Of a DNA stretch of 64,000 nt, positions 27,829 to 36,609 are shown piece by piece. Under the pieces are notes generated by a model. It was not told the origin of the DNA, did no database searches, and worked only from the letters and a program-made list of their open reading frames with translations. The translations under genes and the position numbers were made by a program. Origin of the DNA: Cognaticolwellia mytili (lineage in GTDB: Bacteria; Pseudomonadota; Gammaproteobacteria; Enterobacterales; Alteromonadaceae); assembly GCF_002104475.1 (NCBI RefSeq), contig NZ_NBOF01000002.1, positions 992,001 to 1,056,000 of the forward strand, in the 5' to 3' direction. Every line of letters begins with the position of its first letter. The stretch's first letter is position 1.

Positions 27829-29028
27829 CTATTTAACAGTGATTTTAGCAAATTTACGTTTACCTACTTGATAAACAGCAGTAGCACCAGCGCTAATCAC
27901 TAATTTATTATCAGTAATTTTCTCACCTTCAATTTTTGCCGCACCTTGCTTTATCATACGCATAGCGTCAGAAGTGCTGGTGACTAAACCGGCTTCTTTT
28001 AATAAATTGGCAATGGCAATTTCACCGTTTTCAGTAACAACATCCATTTCAGGCATATCATCTGGCAATGCACCTTTTTGAAAACGATTAATAAACTCTT
28101 GGTGAGCCGCTTCCGCTGCAGCTGCATCATGAAAACGCTCAATCAATTCTTTTGCCAAATCAATTTTCACATCACGTGGATTTGAGCCCGCAGCAATTTG
28201 TGCTTTGTAATCATTGATCACTTCAATAGGTTTAAAGCTTAATAACTCATAGTAGCGCCACATTAATACATCAGAAATTGACATTATTTTTCCAAACATC
28301 TCGTTTGGTGCATCAGTGATACCGATATAATTATTCAACGACTTAGACATTTTCTGAACGCCGTCTAAACCTTCTAATAATGGCATCATCAATACTGTTT
28401 GTGGACGTTGACCTTCAGATTTTTGCAGTTCACGGCCCATTAATAAATTAAATTTTTGATCGGTACCGCCTAACTCAACATCAGCTTCTAATGCCACTGA
28501 ATCCCAGCCTTGCACCAACGGGTACATAAACTCATGAATGGCAATCGCTTGGCCGCCAGCATAACGCTTTTTAAAATCATCACGTTCCATCATACGAGCA
28601 ACAGTTTGGCGTGAGGCTAATTTCAGCATGCCAGCAGAGCCTAACTTTTCCATCCACGTTGAGTTAAAAGCTACCGTTGTTTTTGCTGGATCTAGAATTT
28701 TGAATACTTGTTCTTTATAAGTTTCAGCATTTGACAGCACGTCTTCTTTTGTTAGCGGCTTACGGGTAACGTTTTTACCGGTTGGGTCACCAATCATGCC
28801 CGTGAAGTCACCAATTAAGAAAATAACTTCATGTCCTTGCTGTTGGAACTGACGTAGCTTATTAATCAGTACGGTATGTCCAAGGTGCAAATCTGGTGCT
28901 GTTGGATCAAAACCCGCTTTAATTTTTAACGGTTTGCCTTTTTTTAGCTTTTCCAACAACTCATCTTCTAGCAGAATTTCTTCCGCACCACGTTTTAATT
29001 CTAAAAACGCTTGGCTTACATCTGACAT
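27829..29028 (-). CDS. tyrS: Tyrosyl-tRNA synthetase (KMSKS-type, TyrZ-like)
   Basis: A class I synthetase that charges tRNA-Tyr. The HIGH-type motif is HLGHT (in [12 protein letters not shown]) and the second motif is a canonical KMSKS, unlike the KFGKT motif of E. coli TyrS. The C-terminal S4 RNA-binding domain is at about residues 335-395 ([20 protein letters not shown]). The length of 399 residues agrees with this group. It is divergent from the M23 endopeptidase gene. Confidence 0.95.
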   Translation of the reverse strand: MSDVSQAFLELKRGAEEILLEDELLEKLKKGKPLKIKAGFDPTAPDLHLGHTVLINKLRQFQQQGHEVIFLIGDFTGMIGDPTGKNVTRKPLTKEDVLSNAETYKEQVFKILDPAKTTVAFNSTWMEKLGSAGMLKLASRQTVARMMERDDFKKRYAGGQAIAIHEFMYPLVQGWDSVALEADVELGGTDQKFNLLMGRELQKSEGQRPQTVLMMPLLEGLDGVQKMSKSLNNYIGITDAPNEMFGKIMSISDVLMWRYYELLSFKPIEVINDYKAQIAAGSNPRDVKIDLAKELIERFHDAAAAEAAHQEFINRFQKGALPDDMPEMDVVTENGEIAIANLLKEAGLVTSTSDAMRMIKQGAAKIEGEKITDNKLVISAGATAVYQVGKRKFAKITVK

Positions 29029-29185
29029 TTACTAGGCTCCAAACAAGGGGGTAATAACATTTAATGGCCGAATTCTACTGCAAATTCAACTGCGGTGAAA
29101 ACCCTATCATTGTTTCAGTTGATATTATTTTGTTATAGTAAACGTTAATTGTTGTAATAAACTCTCATCTATAGGTCTTAGCTTT

Positions 29186-30604
29186 TTGAAAAATATAAAA
29201 AATTTATATTTTGCCTTACCAAAACAGCACCAAATAATTATCATTTCCTGTGCTGCTGCGGTGTTATTTTTATTGATGGTGCCGTTAAAAGGCACTAATC
29301 AACTTAACTCTAACGCAAATGGCGAATTTAAAGCCGGGCAAAGATACCAAGTAGCGATGCCAGAACAAGACAGTAAATCGACGGTAAAAGCAAATATTCA
29401 GTTACCCGCTAAACAGCTAACGCCTGTCACCATTAACCAAAGTAATGAAAGCGCTGTTGCCAAACATAAAGTCAATGACATTGATGAAAATGCAGCGCAA
29501 TTGAATTGGCAGTCGGTGAAAGTCAGAAGTGGTGATTCTTTAGCAAAAATATTCAAACGCAATGATTTAAATGCTACCACAACGCATAAAGTGATCACGG
29601 CTAAGGGCCAAGAAAGCAAGTTATTGAAAAAACTCAATGTCGGCGATATTCTACGCATCGGTAAAGACAATAGCGGCACGCTTGTTTCGTTGGAATATCC
29701 AATATCAAAAGCGGAAACCTTATTCGTCAATTTACGGGGCCAGCAATATCATTCCCATAAAGAAAGCAAGAGCATTGAAATACGTGAAGCTTTTTCCCAA
29801 GGCATTATTAAATCTAATTTTTGGAATGCCGCCTCTTCCGCCGGTTTAAATGACGGGCAAATTATCAACCTAGCTAATGTCTTTGGCTGGGATATCGATT
29901 TCGCCTTAGACATTCGCAAAGGTGACAGCTTTAATGTCATTTTTGAGAAAAAATATATTGAAGGCGATTTCATCGGTACCGGTAAAATATTGGCGGCTGA
30001 ATTTGTCAACCAAGGAGATAACTTTCAGGCTATTCGATTTACTGATGATGAGTACTACTCTCCAGATGGCAAAAGTATGAGAAAGGCATTTTTACGTGCA
30101 CCAGTGAGCTTTAGATATATTAGCTCTAACTTTAATCCAAAACGTTTTCATCCGATTCAAAAAAGAGTGAGACCTCATAACGGTACCGATTACCGCGCGA
30201 AAAGAGGCACACCAGTTGTCGCGGCAGGTAATGGCAAAGTTACTCACGCCACCTATAACAAATACAACGGCAACTACGTTTTTATTCAGCATGGCAATGG
30301 TATAGTAACCAAGTACCTACATTTTTCTAAACGTGCAGTGAAAAAAGGTCAGCGTGTTAAGCAAGGACAAGTGATTGGTTATGTCGGCTCAACGGGTATG
30401 TCACAAGCGCCACATTTACATTATGAGTTCTTACTTAATGGCGTCCACCGCAACCCTAGAACGGTTAAGCTACCGGATGCCAAACCAATTAGTTCGAAAT
30501 ATCGAAAAGCCTTTAAGGCAGTTGCTGCACAGCGCCTGACTGAATTATCAGGTTCTCGTCAAGCATTAGTCTCTATGCAGGAAAGTAGCATCAATGCTGA
30601 CTAG
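29186..30604 (+). CDS. M23 murein endopeptidase with LysM-like OapA domain (MepM type)
   Basis: The 472-residue protein has an N-terminal membrane anchor (residues 17-34), an OapA/LysM-like domain around 105-170 (VRSGDSLAKIFKRNDL, LNVGDILRIG), and a C-terminal LytM/M23 zinc peptidase with HNGTDYRA and HLHYEF metal-binding motifs. MepM-type enzymes cut D-Ala-mDAP crosslinks to let the wall grow. It starts at TTG, with an AGG-containing site upstream. It overlaps anmK by 11 bases; wall hydrolase and recycling kinase make biological sense as a pair. Confidence 0.9.
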   Translation: MKNIKNLYFALPKQHQIIIISCAAAVLFLLMVPLKGTNQLNSNANGEFKAGQRYQVAMPEQDSKSTVKANIQLPAKQLTPVTINQSNESAVAKHKVNDIDENAAQLNWQSVKVRSGDSLAKIFKRNDLNATTTHKVITAKGQESKLLKKLNVGDILRIGKDNSGTLVSLEYPISKAETLFVNLRGQQYHSHKESKSIEIREAFSQGIIKSNFWNAASSAGLNDGQIINLANVFGWDIDFALDIRKGDSFNVIFEKKYIEGDFIGTGKILAAEFVNQGDNFQAIRFTDDEYYSPDGKSMRKAFLRAPVSFRYISSNFNPKRFHPIQKRVRPHNGTDYRAKRGTPVVAAGNGKVTHATYNKYNGNYVFIQHGNGIVTKYLHFSKRAVKKGQRVKQGQVIGYVGSTGMSQAPHLHYEFLLNGVHRNPRTVKLPDAKPISSKYRKAFKAVAAQRLTELSGSRQALVSMQESSINAD

Positions 30605-31745
30605 AAATAACGAAAAGCTACGTTATATTGGCCTAATGTCTGGTACTAGCGCTGACGGCATCGATCTTGCCCTTGTTGAGTTTGACCCAATTGAAGCTGA
30701 ACATGCCAACGGTGCAAAATTAACTGCCAGTTATTATCAAGCCTATAATGATGTAACCCATGGCAAAATTACTGAGCTATATAACCCAAGCGATAATGAA
30801 ATTGATCGTGCTGGTAGCTTACATGTCGAACTAGCGCAGAAGTTTGCCAAGGCAATTAGCCAGTTTTTAATTCAGCAACAACTCAAACCTGGTGACATCA
30901 CAGCCATCGGTTGTCATGGCCAAACAATTCGCCATCGTCCAGTGAAAAATGCTGATATTACTGCACCATTCACCTTACAAATAGGCTGTTTACAAACCTT
31001 AGCAGTATTGACTGGCATTCGTGTCATTGGTGATTTTCGTACTAAAGACATAGCTCTCGGTGGCCAAGGTGCGCCATTAGTACCTGCATTTCATCAAGCT
31101 ATTTTTGGCTCAGCCGAAAAAGACGTATTTGTTGTTAATATTGGTGGTATCGCTAACATTACCTTTTTACCTAGAAACGCTATCGAGCAAACCACTGGTT
31201 TTGATACCGGCCCCGGCAATGCTTTAATGGATTATTGGTTTTCAAAGCATCATAATGCTCGGTATGATGAAAATGGTACTTGGGCAAAATCAGGCGATAT
31301 TTCAACTTCTTTACTACAAGAAATGCTAGATGATAAATATTTCAAGCAAGCCGCGCCAAAAAGTACTGGTCGAGAGTATTTTAACCGTCAATGGTTAACC
31401 AGTTTTATAGAAAACTCGTCACTGTCATCTGCTGATATTCAAGCAACATTAACCGCCCTAACAGCAGAAACAATTGCCAATGAAATTGGTCGACTAAGTA
31501 CGAAATCTGACGTATATCTTTGTGGTGGTGGTGTTGAAAATAGTCACTTGGTTTCATTATTAAATCAAAAGCTTAGCAAGCATTCAGTTATGAATACTCA
31601 TACAAAAAAAATAAATAGTGATTCATTAGAAGCAATGGCTTTTGCTTGGTTAGCACTGGCTTTTGATAAAAATATTTTTGGCAACATCCCTGCAGTAACA
31701 GGGGCTAGCAAGCAAGTCGTTTTGGGTGTCAGTGTTAATCCATAA
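30594..31745 (+). CDS. anmK: Anhydro-N-acetylmuramic acid kinase
   Basis: AnmK phosphorylates and opens 1,6-anhydro-N-acetylmuramic acid, giving MurNAc-6-phosphate for peptidoglycan recycling. The protein has the ATP-binding signature GLMSGTSADGIDLAL at the N terminus, GCHGQTIRH, NIGGIANITF, the TGFDTGPGN motif with the catalytic Asp, and CGGGVEN. The length of 383 residues is normal. AGGAAAG before the ATG supports the start inside the preceding gene. Confidence 0.95.
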   Translation: MLTRNNEKLRYIGLMSGTSADGIDLALVEFDPIEAEHANGAKLTASYYQAYNDVTHGKITELYNPSDNEIDRAGSLHVELAQKFAKAISQFLIQQQLKPGDITAIGCHGQTIRHRPVKNADITAPFTLQIGCLQTLAVLTGIRVIGDFRTKDIALGGQGAPLVPAFHQAIFGSAEKDVFVVNIGGIANITFLPRNAIEQTTGFDTGPGNALMDYWFSKHHNARYDENGTWAKSGDISTSLLQEMLDDKYFKQAAPKSTGREYFNRQWLTSFIENSSLSSADIQATLTALTAETIANEIGRLSTKSDVYLCGGGVENSHLVSLLNQKLSKHSVMNTHTKKINSDSLEAMAFAWLALAFDKNIFGNIPAVTGASKQVVLGVSVNP

Positions 31746-31914
31746 AAATCACTAGATTTGAATAATTTTCTCTTTATAATAAACTGTCCTAGTCGAAAAA
31801 AAGCACACTTAATGCATAATATTTGAACTATTTAAGGTGGTGAGTTTCTAAGTATATGTAGTTTGCTTTATTGGATAACAGATTCGATAGTCGACAACAA
31901 CTGAGGAGGAAGCA

Positions 31915-32106
31915 ATGGAATTTAACGATATTCATATTGGTATGAAATGCGGTAGTAAAAAAGGTAGCGGCACCGTTACTTGGATAGACGGTTCAACCCG
32001 TACTATTTATATGGCAAATACTGATAACAATAATAGTTTTGAAGTTGGGTTTGAAGAGATAGTTGACGATCCTCAGGCACACAACAAAGAAGACACCTAT
32101 TACTAA
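31915..32106 (+). CDS. Small acidic protein of unknown function
   Basis: A 63-residue protein with an excellent ribosome binding site (AGGAGGAAGC before the ATG) and its own terminator. It has one Cys and a repeated beta-strand pattern (GSGTVTWIDGSTRTIYMA, FEVGFEEIVDD), which suggests a small SH3- or Tudor-like barrel. I do not recognise the family. The good signals on both sides make it a real gene. Confidence 0.7.
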   Translation: MEFNDIHIGMKCGSKKGSGTVTWIDGSTRTIYMANTDNNNSFEVGFEEIVDDPQAHNKEDTYY

Positions 32107-32138
32107 GCTTCGCCATATCAAGATATTTAATATGAATT

Positions 32139-32160
32139 AGCTCCTTCGGGAGCTTTTTTA
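32139..32160 (+). terminator. Rho-independent terminator with TTCG tetraloop
   Basis: AGCTCC-TTCG-GGAGCT (32139-32154) followed by TTTTTA. The rest of the 32107-32435 gap has no feature that I can support. Confidence 0.93.
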
Positions 32161-32435
32161 TTGCCAAATATTTATTCCTACATGGTAATTAACTCACTAA
32201 ACGCATACTAAATAATGATCCAAGAATTGAATAGTTAAGCATTAACTGATGTCGGCATGAATTAGTAAACTAGGCAATGAAGATTAATCTGCAGACTCAG
32301 CGCTATTTTGGCAACATGTTATATCTAAGAAGTTGCTCAATAACTACTTTAAATTCCTCCACCCTCTTTACAGGTTGGCTTAAAAAAGTTATTAATTAAA
32401 CAGTAGAGTAAAAATATATCGAGTTAGGTTATTAT

Positions 32436-32831
32436 TTGAAAGCAGAATTTATTCCTCACGGAAAATGCAGTTATACTGTTGATGATAACATCATTACCAT
32501 TGATGCGACGGGCCCATGGAATTTGGAGTTTTTTCAACAAATGCACCGTGAATTATCAGAAATTATTTTACGTGATGTCGATTTCCATAATTTTGCCATA
32601 TTACTGGTGTTACGAGGTGACTCATTCGCCACGCAAGACGGTTTAAATTATCATCTCAATCTGGTCAAACGAGGTCCAACCAAGGCACTAGCCCTGAACT
32701 CTGAATTAAGCAATGCTGCGCAAATTACACAAAGTACTTTTAAAAAGGTATATGATCAAGCTCACTTGATAAACCAAAATTTTGACTCAACAGAAGCGGC
32801 AAAATCATGGTTGAGAACTAAACTAACTTAG
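32436..32831 (+). CDS. Hypothetical protein with possible STAS/SpoIIAA-like fold
   Basis: The 131-residue protein is cytoplasmic, with alternating strands and helices (SYTVDDNIITIDATGPWN, NFAILLVLRG, and a final AAKSWL helix) of the kind found in SpoIIAA/STAS-like domains. The assignment is tentative; no catalytic residue can be named. It starts with TTG at 32436 and has only a weak ribosome binding site (AGGT about 8 bases upstream). It stands alone. Confidence 0.5.
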   Translation: MKAEFIPHGKCSYTVDDNIITIDATGPWNLEFFQQMHRELSEIILRDVDFHNFAILLVLRGDSFATQDGLNYHLNLVKRGPTKALALNSELSNAAQITQSTFKKVYDQAHLINQNFDSTEAAKSWLRTKLT

Positions 32832-32987
32832 TGCTTCACCTGTTTACTCACCTCTCGCTTTAGTTATTCCAATACCATAAACACAAGTTTACTGCTCTAC
32901 TATGTCTCACATAAATCATCTAAAAATTATATAATTAAGCCTAATTAGGTAATAAAGCTATAATGTTAAATCTTGAATAAAAAGAAA

Positions 32988-33115
32988 TATAGCAAGCTTA
33001 ACGTCATCATAGGTATCATTAACGGCAAAACGTTTTTAAATAGAGAGTATTTGTCAACGTTTACCACTAGGAATAGGTAGAAAGGAAAATTTGAGTAAGT
33101 GCTGCTCATACAGAA
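32988..33115. repeat. Degenerate dispersed repeat, copy 1
   Basis: It resembles the sequence at 61631-61785: shared blocks are ATAGCAAG near the left end, GGCAAAACG in the middle and GAGnAAGTGCTGCTnAT-CAGA at the right end. Both copies are intergenic and end 40 bases or less from the 3' end of a minus-strand gene or its edge. It may be a decayed mobile or palindromic element; no intact gene is present. The rest of the 32832-33154 gap holds nothing that I can support. Confidence 0.5.
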
Positions 33116-33154
33116 CCGGGGTTGAATATATTACTAGCACTTAACTCACAAAGT

Positions 33155-33523
33155 TTACTGTTTAAAGACCTTATTTCCTGACCATGACCGAATCAACGCC
33201 CATACTGCAAGCACAATAAAAATAGTGTGTACCAGTACGAAATAGGTGATAACAAATACCCAAGTCCAACCTGAGTTAAAACCACCTAGAAGTATCATCA
33301 AAACACTAACAGCTATCAACGCGCCTGCCGCAATTAAATTAAGTTTAATTGCGAATTTTAGGTGATACTCAGACAAACTATTAGCATTACACTTATTCAG
33401 TTTCAACAATAATGCAATAAACGCTAGCACCGGCAAAAAAGTTAAGTTAAGTATCGACCACAAGGCGATAACAGAAGCTTCTTTGATTTGTTCTTTACTT
33501 TGAATCTTTGCTTGTAAATTCAC
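33155..33523 (-). CDS. Small integral membrane protein of unknown function
   Basis: A 122-residue protein with three clear membrane helices (about 22-42, 60-82 and 88-112) and polar ends; the layout resembles DUF4870-like proteins but the match is weak. It lies 121 bases downstream of the norF-like gene on the same strand and could be part of that transcript. No function can be given. Confidence 0.55.
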   Translation of the reverse strand: MNLQAKIQSKEQIKEASVIALWSILNLTFLPVLAFIALLLKLNKCNANSLSEYHLKFAIKLNLIAAGALIAVSVLMILLGGFNSGWTWVFVITYFVLVHTIFIVLAVWALIRSWSGNKVFKQ

Positions 33524-33644
33524 TATTCACCACCTTACTTTGATTGTTTAAATTATTATATTGATAGCCAAAATAGTTAACATTAGCCTGTAAATTGTTT
33601 GGCTATACAACGAATAAATCTCAATCCTATGGTTAAACTTTACG

Positions 33645-33899
33645 CTAGAAAAAAACCGTAGCAATAATTAACGATGGAAATAAAATTAAATACATTCGCA
33701 TTAACCAGCGTAAATTTCTATTAGCATGTTTTAATTCCATAAAATGATCAATAACAGTGATGCCTTTATACATTACCGTTAAAGCAACAATAATGCTAAC
33801 TAACGCTGTCGACTCAAACTGTTCACCCAAAAAGGTGTTAAACAGTGTAATGAATATCAGTATTGCCCAAAACCATTCTAATTTTTTAAATTGTTTCAT
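33645..33899 (-). CDS. norF: NorF-like / cytochrome c oxidase subunit IV family membrane protein
   Basis: The protein of about 84 residues has three hydrophobic helices, with the pattern of prokaryotic subunit IV/NorF proteins (FWAILIFITLFNTFLG, ALVSIIVALTVMYKGITVIDHFMELKH). NorF aids assembly or activity of nitric oxide reductase in Paracoccus. A longer frame would overlap norE by 40 bases, but the ATG at 33899 has GAGG at good spacing and starts nine bases after the norE stop. The gene pair norE-norF is thus an operon. The norF name rests on size, topology and position. Confidence 0.7.
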   Translation of the reverse strand: MKQFKKLEWFWAILIFITLFNTFLGEQFESTALVSIIVALTVMYKGITVIDHFMELKHANRNLRWLMRMYLILFPSLIIATVFF

Positions 33900-33907
33900 A
33901 TTAGCCT

Positions 33908-34540
33908 CTAACGTAACACGTAAAGTAATGGGAAGATTAAAATCCACATTAAATCAATCATGTGCCAATAAACTGCAAGCGCTTCAAGGCCACTGTGCTC
34001 AGCCGCAGAATATTCTCCAGCGCGTAAACGAAATATCACCCACAAAATAGCGCAAGATGCCCAGCCTACGTGTAAAAAATGGTTAAAGGTCATATAGTAG
34101 TAAACCGTGTAAAACTCATTAGTACTAGTGCTCAATCCTTGTAGATTATTCCAATAGAACTCCCACGTTTTAATAATAAGATAGAATGCACCGCAACTAA
34201 CCGCTAACCATAAATAACGTTCACATTTTATACGGTCATCGAGTCGAATATTCATCATAGCTTTTGCCATAAAATAACTACTCGATAATAAAATGATGGT
34301 ATTTGCGACACCTAAACTAGTGCTCAAGCCTTGTGGGCCTGTTGCAAACACTTCGGGATAATGGTACTTGGCAATAAAGTAAGCGACAAAGAATATCGCA
34401 AATTCGGTTAACTCAGATAAAATGCCGACCCAAATCGGAATGTTTCCGGGAATTCTACCAGCACTTTCTTCACTCCAAGAACGAGGAAAAATACCTAATG
34501 ATTTACTTGGATATTCGTTATTCATATCAACCTTACTCAA
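33908..34540 (-). CDS. norE: NorE-like / cytochrome c oxidase subunit III family protein
   Basis: The 210-residue protein has five membrane helices and the subunit III pattern: PIWVGILSELTEFAIFFVAYF near the N terminus, then SSYFMAKAMMNI, FNHFLHVGWAS and a final YWHMIDLMWILIFPLLYVLR. Length and the early start before helix 1 match NorE, an accessory of cNOR, rather than aa3-type subunit III. No norC or norB is in the window, so the reductase itself must be elsewhere if present. The gene lies next to an alternative oxidase gene. Confidence 0.8.
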   Translation of the reverse strand: MSKVDMNNEYPSKSLGIFPRSWSEESAGRIPGNIPIWVGILSELTEFAIFFVAYFIAKYHYPEVFATGPQGLSTSLGVANTIILLSSSYFMAKAMMNIRLDDRIKCERYLWLAVSCGAFYLIIKTWEFYWNNLQGLSTSTNEFYTVYYYMTFNHFLHVGWASCAILWVIFRLRAGEYSAAEHSGLEALAVYWHMIDLMWILIFPLLYVLR

Positions 34541-34721
34541 TGTAACGCTAAACTCAGCATCAATACTATTTAGTTAAGATAACTTAGAAAGGCTATGTTC
34601 ACCCCAAATGCCATCAACATGGTGTTAGCTAAAACTACAATATAATTAAAGCTATCATCAAGAAGTTGTTGCCTATAGAACCATATACCGTTCTCAGGCA
34701 ACCGCCCAATACGATATCGAT

Positions 34722-34762
34722 AGCATATATAATTAATAAAAAATTTAAGTGATATAAATCAA
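34722..34762 (-). promoter_or_regulatory. Possible Fnr/Dnr-type site before norE
   Basis: GTGATATAAATCAA (34749-34762) matches the palindromic Fnr consensus TTGAT-N4-ATCAA in nine of ten positions. On the minus strand a weak -10, TATGCT (34727-34722), lies 31 bases from its centre, as in class II Fnr promoters. The start codon of norE is 182 bases further downstream, so the leader would be long. Confidence 0.45.
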
Positions 34763-34835
34763 ACCTAATAGTGATGGATATAGATATCTCATCAATATCT
34801 CGCTAATCTATTAAATTAACTAAAATTAAAAGTAA

Positions 34836-34870
34836 CCCTTTTATAGTCCTAGTAGCGGTAGGACAAAGGG
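34836..34870 (-). terminator. Likely terminator of the alternative oxidase gene
   Basis: CCCTTT/AAAGGG and GTCCTA/TAGGAC form a bulged stem around the loop at 34852-34858. On the minus strand a T-rich segment (TTACTTTTAATTTTAG) follows. It lies 36 bases beyond the oxidase stop. Confidence 0.6.
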
Positions 34871-34905
34871 ATGGTGTTATACAGCTACTGTTTATAGCTT
34901 CAAGA

Positions 34906-35541
34906 TTAATGCTGATGCGCAGGCAAGTTTTTACTTTCATATGCATCAGCAAATAAGTGATTGCGATCGCGATGCTTAGCTTCATCATCGCGAATTCTTA
35001 AAATTACGTCTCGTAACATTGCATCTGACGGCAACTTGTAATAATCAATGGCCATTTTTGGGGCTATAACGTTTTCAACTTCACCTTCATCAATTTTATT
35101 CAGATATTCGGTATAACTTTTACAGGCCTCCTCTTCAAAGTATCCCACTACACGATGTGCAATCTTAGAAGACAGCACATAAATTAAGCCATATACAAAA
35201 ATGAAAACACCTTGCCCCAACAAGACTAGCGATCGTTCAATCCAACTAGGCTTAGCAATGTCTAAAAATATCATCAGGTGCATTCTTTCATTTTCTGCCT
35301 CATCCAATAACTCACGTATCCACCCATCATCATCTTTCATTCGACGTAGTGCTTTTAAATGGTTAAACATCCCCGCCACCATCCCAGGTACCGCGGCGAT
35401 AGTTTCTAAAATTACTGCTCGTTTGGCGTATTTTTTTCCATAAAAAATGTTTAAAAGAAACTTGAGACATTGCGTTATTTTATATGCAACGTGCTCCGAG
35501 AATTTAGAAGCATTCTTGTGTTTTAATTCAAAGTTCGACAT
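34906..35541 (-). CDS. aox: Alternative oxidase (cyanide- and NO-resistant quinol oxidase)
   Basis: A di-iron ubiquinol oxidase of 211 residues. The four-helix iron-binding motifs are present: LETIAAVPGMV, then LLDEAENERMHLM (ENERMH box), YFEEEACKSY, and RDDEAKHRD near the C terminus. AOX passes electrons from ubiquinol to oxygen without pumping protons and is not inhibited by NO or cyanide; in Vibrio fischeri it is induced by NO through NsrR. The protein lacks a plant-like leader. AAAGGG before the ATG supports the start. Its neighbour on the same strand is the norE/norF pair, which fits a role under NO stress. An imperfect control dyad lies at 35564-35577. Confidence 0.95.
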   Translation of the reverse strand: MSNFELKHKNASKFSEHVAYKITQCLKFLLNIFYGKKYAKRAVILETIAAVPGMVAGMFNHLKALRRMKDDDGWIRELLDEAENERMHLMIFLDIAKPSWIERSLVLLGQGVFIFVYGLIYVLSSKIAHRVVGYFEEEACKSYTEYLNKIDEGEVENVIAPKMAIDYYKLPSDAMLRDVILRIRDDEAKHRDRNHLFADAYESKNLPAHQH

Positions 35542-35563
35542 GTGAAGACCCTTTAATTTTAAA

Positions 35564-35577
35564 TGATAGCGATATCA
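35564..35577 (-). promoter_or_regulatory. Short dyad close to the alternative oxidase start
   Basis: TGATAGCGATATCA contains arms TGATA and TATCA around a four-base centre, 23 bases before the start codon. Its place between promoter and ribosome binding site would suit a repressor. It does not match the NsrR consensus well, so the factor is unknown. Confidence 0.3.
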
Positions 35578-35713
35578 ACATATGACTTAATTTACATAAC
35601 TCATTAGTTAGGATCGCTACGCTGTATTTAATAAAACTGCTTTCAATAATTTTATTCATTTTTATTGCCTTATGCAGAAGCAATAGGAAAAGCACTACTT
35701 CTCCTGACTACTT

Positions 35714-36472
35714 TTAGTCAATATCTTTGTCTAAAGTATGAAGCAGATTAATAAGTAAGCTCGAAGCCCCGAAACGACAGTGCATATTGTTATTCGTCCA
35801 TTTAGTACCAAAAATGCTATCAGCCATCATAAAATATGCTTTTGCATCTTCAACGGTGTTTACACCGCCAGACACCTTAAAGCCAACAGAATTTTCAGCT
35901 CCCACTTTTTTTATCACTGATAACATCGTCTTGATAGCATCAGGAGTTGCATTAATAAGCACCTTACCCGTAGATGTTTTGATCATATCAGCGCCGGCCT
36001 TAATTGATATTTCAGTCGCTTTCTTGATCAAGGCTTCAGTTTTTAGCTCTCCTGATTCAATAATAACTTTAAGGAAATTATTACCGCAGGTGGCTTTGCA
36101 CTGCTTAATCATTTCAAAGCCAACATTTTCATTTCCCGCTATTAACGCACGATATGGAAATGTGACATCAACTTCATCTGCCCCGTATATAAGAGCAGCT
36201 TTTGTTTCCGCAACTGCAATATCAATATCATCATTTCCATGAGGGAAGTTAACCACTGTGACAACTCGAATATCGGGCGTACCTTGCAAGCGTAACTGCT
36301 TTTTTGCCAAAGGAATAAATCGCGGGTAGATACATACAGCGGTTGTATTACCTACCACTGTATTAGCACTTTTGCACAGCTCGATTATTGTCTCATCGCT
36401 GTCATTATCATTTAAGCTAGTGAGATCCATTAATTTAATTGTTCGTAGCGCCACAACTTTTAAATCGCCCAT
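35714..36472 (-). CDS. deoC: Deoxyribose-phosphate aldolase
   Basis: DeoC splits 2-deoxyribose-5-phosphate to glyceraldehyde-3-phosphate and acetaldehyde in deoxynucleoside catabolism. The protein is closely similar to E. coli DeoC across its 252 residues: [11 protein letters not shown] start, [22 protein letters not shown], the Schiff-base Lys in [10 protein letters not shown] and the second Lys in VGFKVSGGV, and RFGASSLL near the end. It is single, without deoA/B/D neighbours, and divergent from a MocR-type regulator, which may or may not control it. Confidence 0.95.
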   Translation of the reverse strand: MGDLKVVALRTIKLMDLTSLNDNDSDETIIELCKSANTVVGNTTAVCIYPRFIPLAKKQLRLQGTPDIRVVTVVNFPHGNDDIDIAVAETKAALIYGADEVDVTFPYRALIAGNENVGFEMIKQCKATCGNNFLKVIIESGELKTEALIKKATEISIKAGADMIKTSTGKVLINATPDAIKTMLSVIKKVGAENSVGFKVSGGVNTVEDAKAYFMMADSIFGTKWTNNNMHCRFGASSLLINLLHTLDKDID

Positions 36473-36609
36473 AAAGATTTCCTATTAAATAATATTATCA
36501 ATTCAACTAGAAAGTGGAGGTATTATAAAAAGAAACAGTTTTTATAATAGATACAGAAATGTAATTTTTAGGTATAACAGATCATTGCCATGCTATAGTC
36601 CATAAATCG

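Noticed and set aside
34803-34988. 61-residue minus-strand frame overlapping the end of the alternative oxidase gene
   Set aside because: It overlaps the oxidase 3' end and its terminator in another frame and shows no protein-like features.
35564-35577. Dyad before the alternative oxidase as an NsrR site
   Set aside because: It lacks the AAGATGC-type half-sites of gammaproteobacterial NsrR boxes, so it is listed only as an unassigned dyad.
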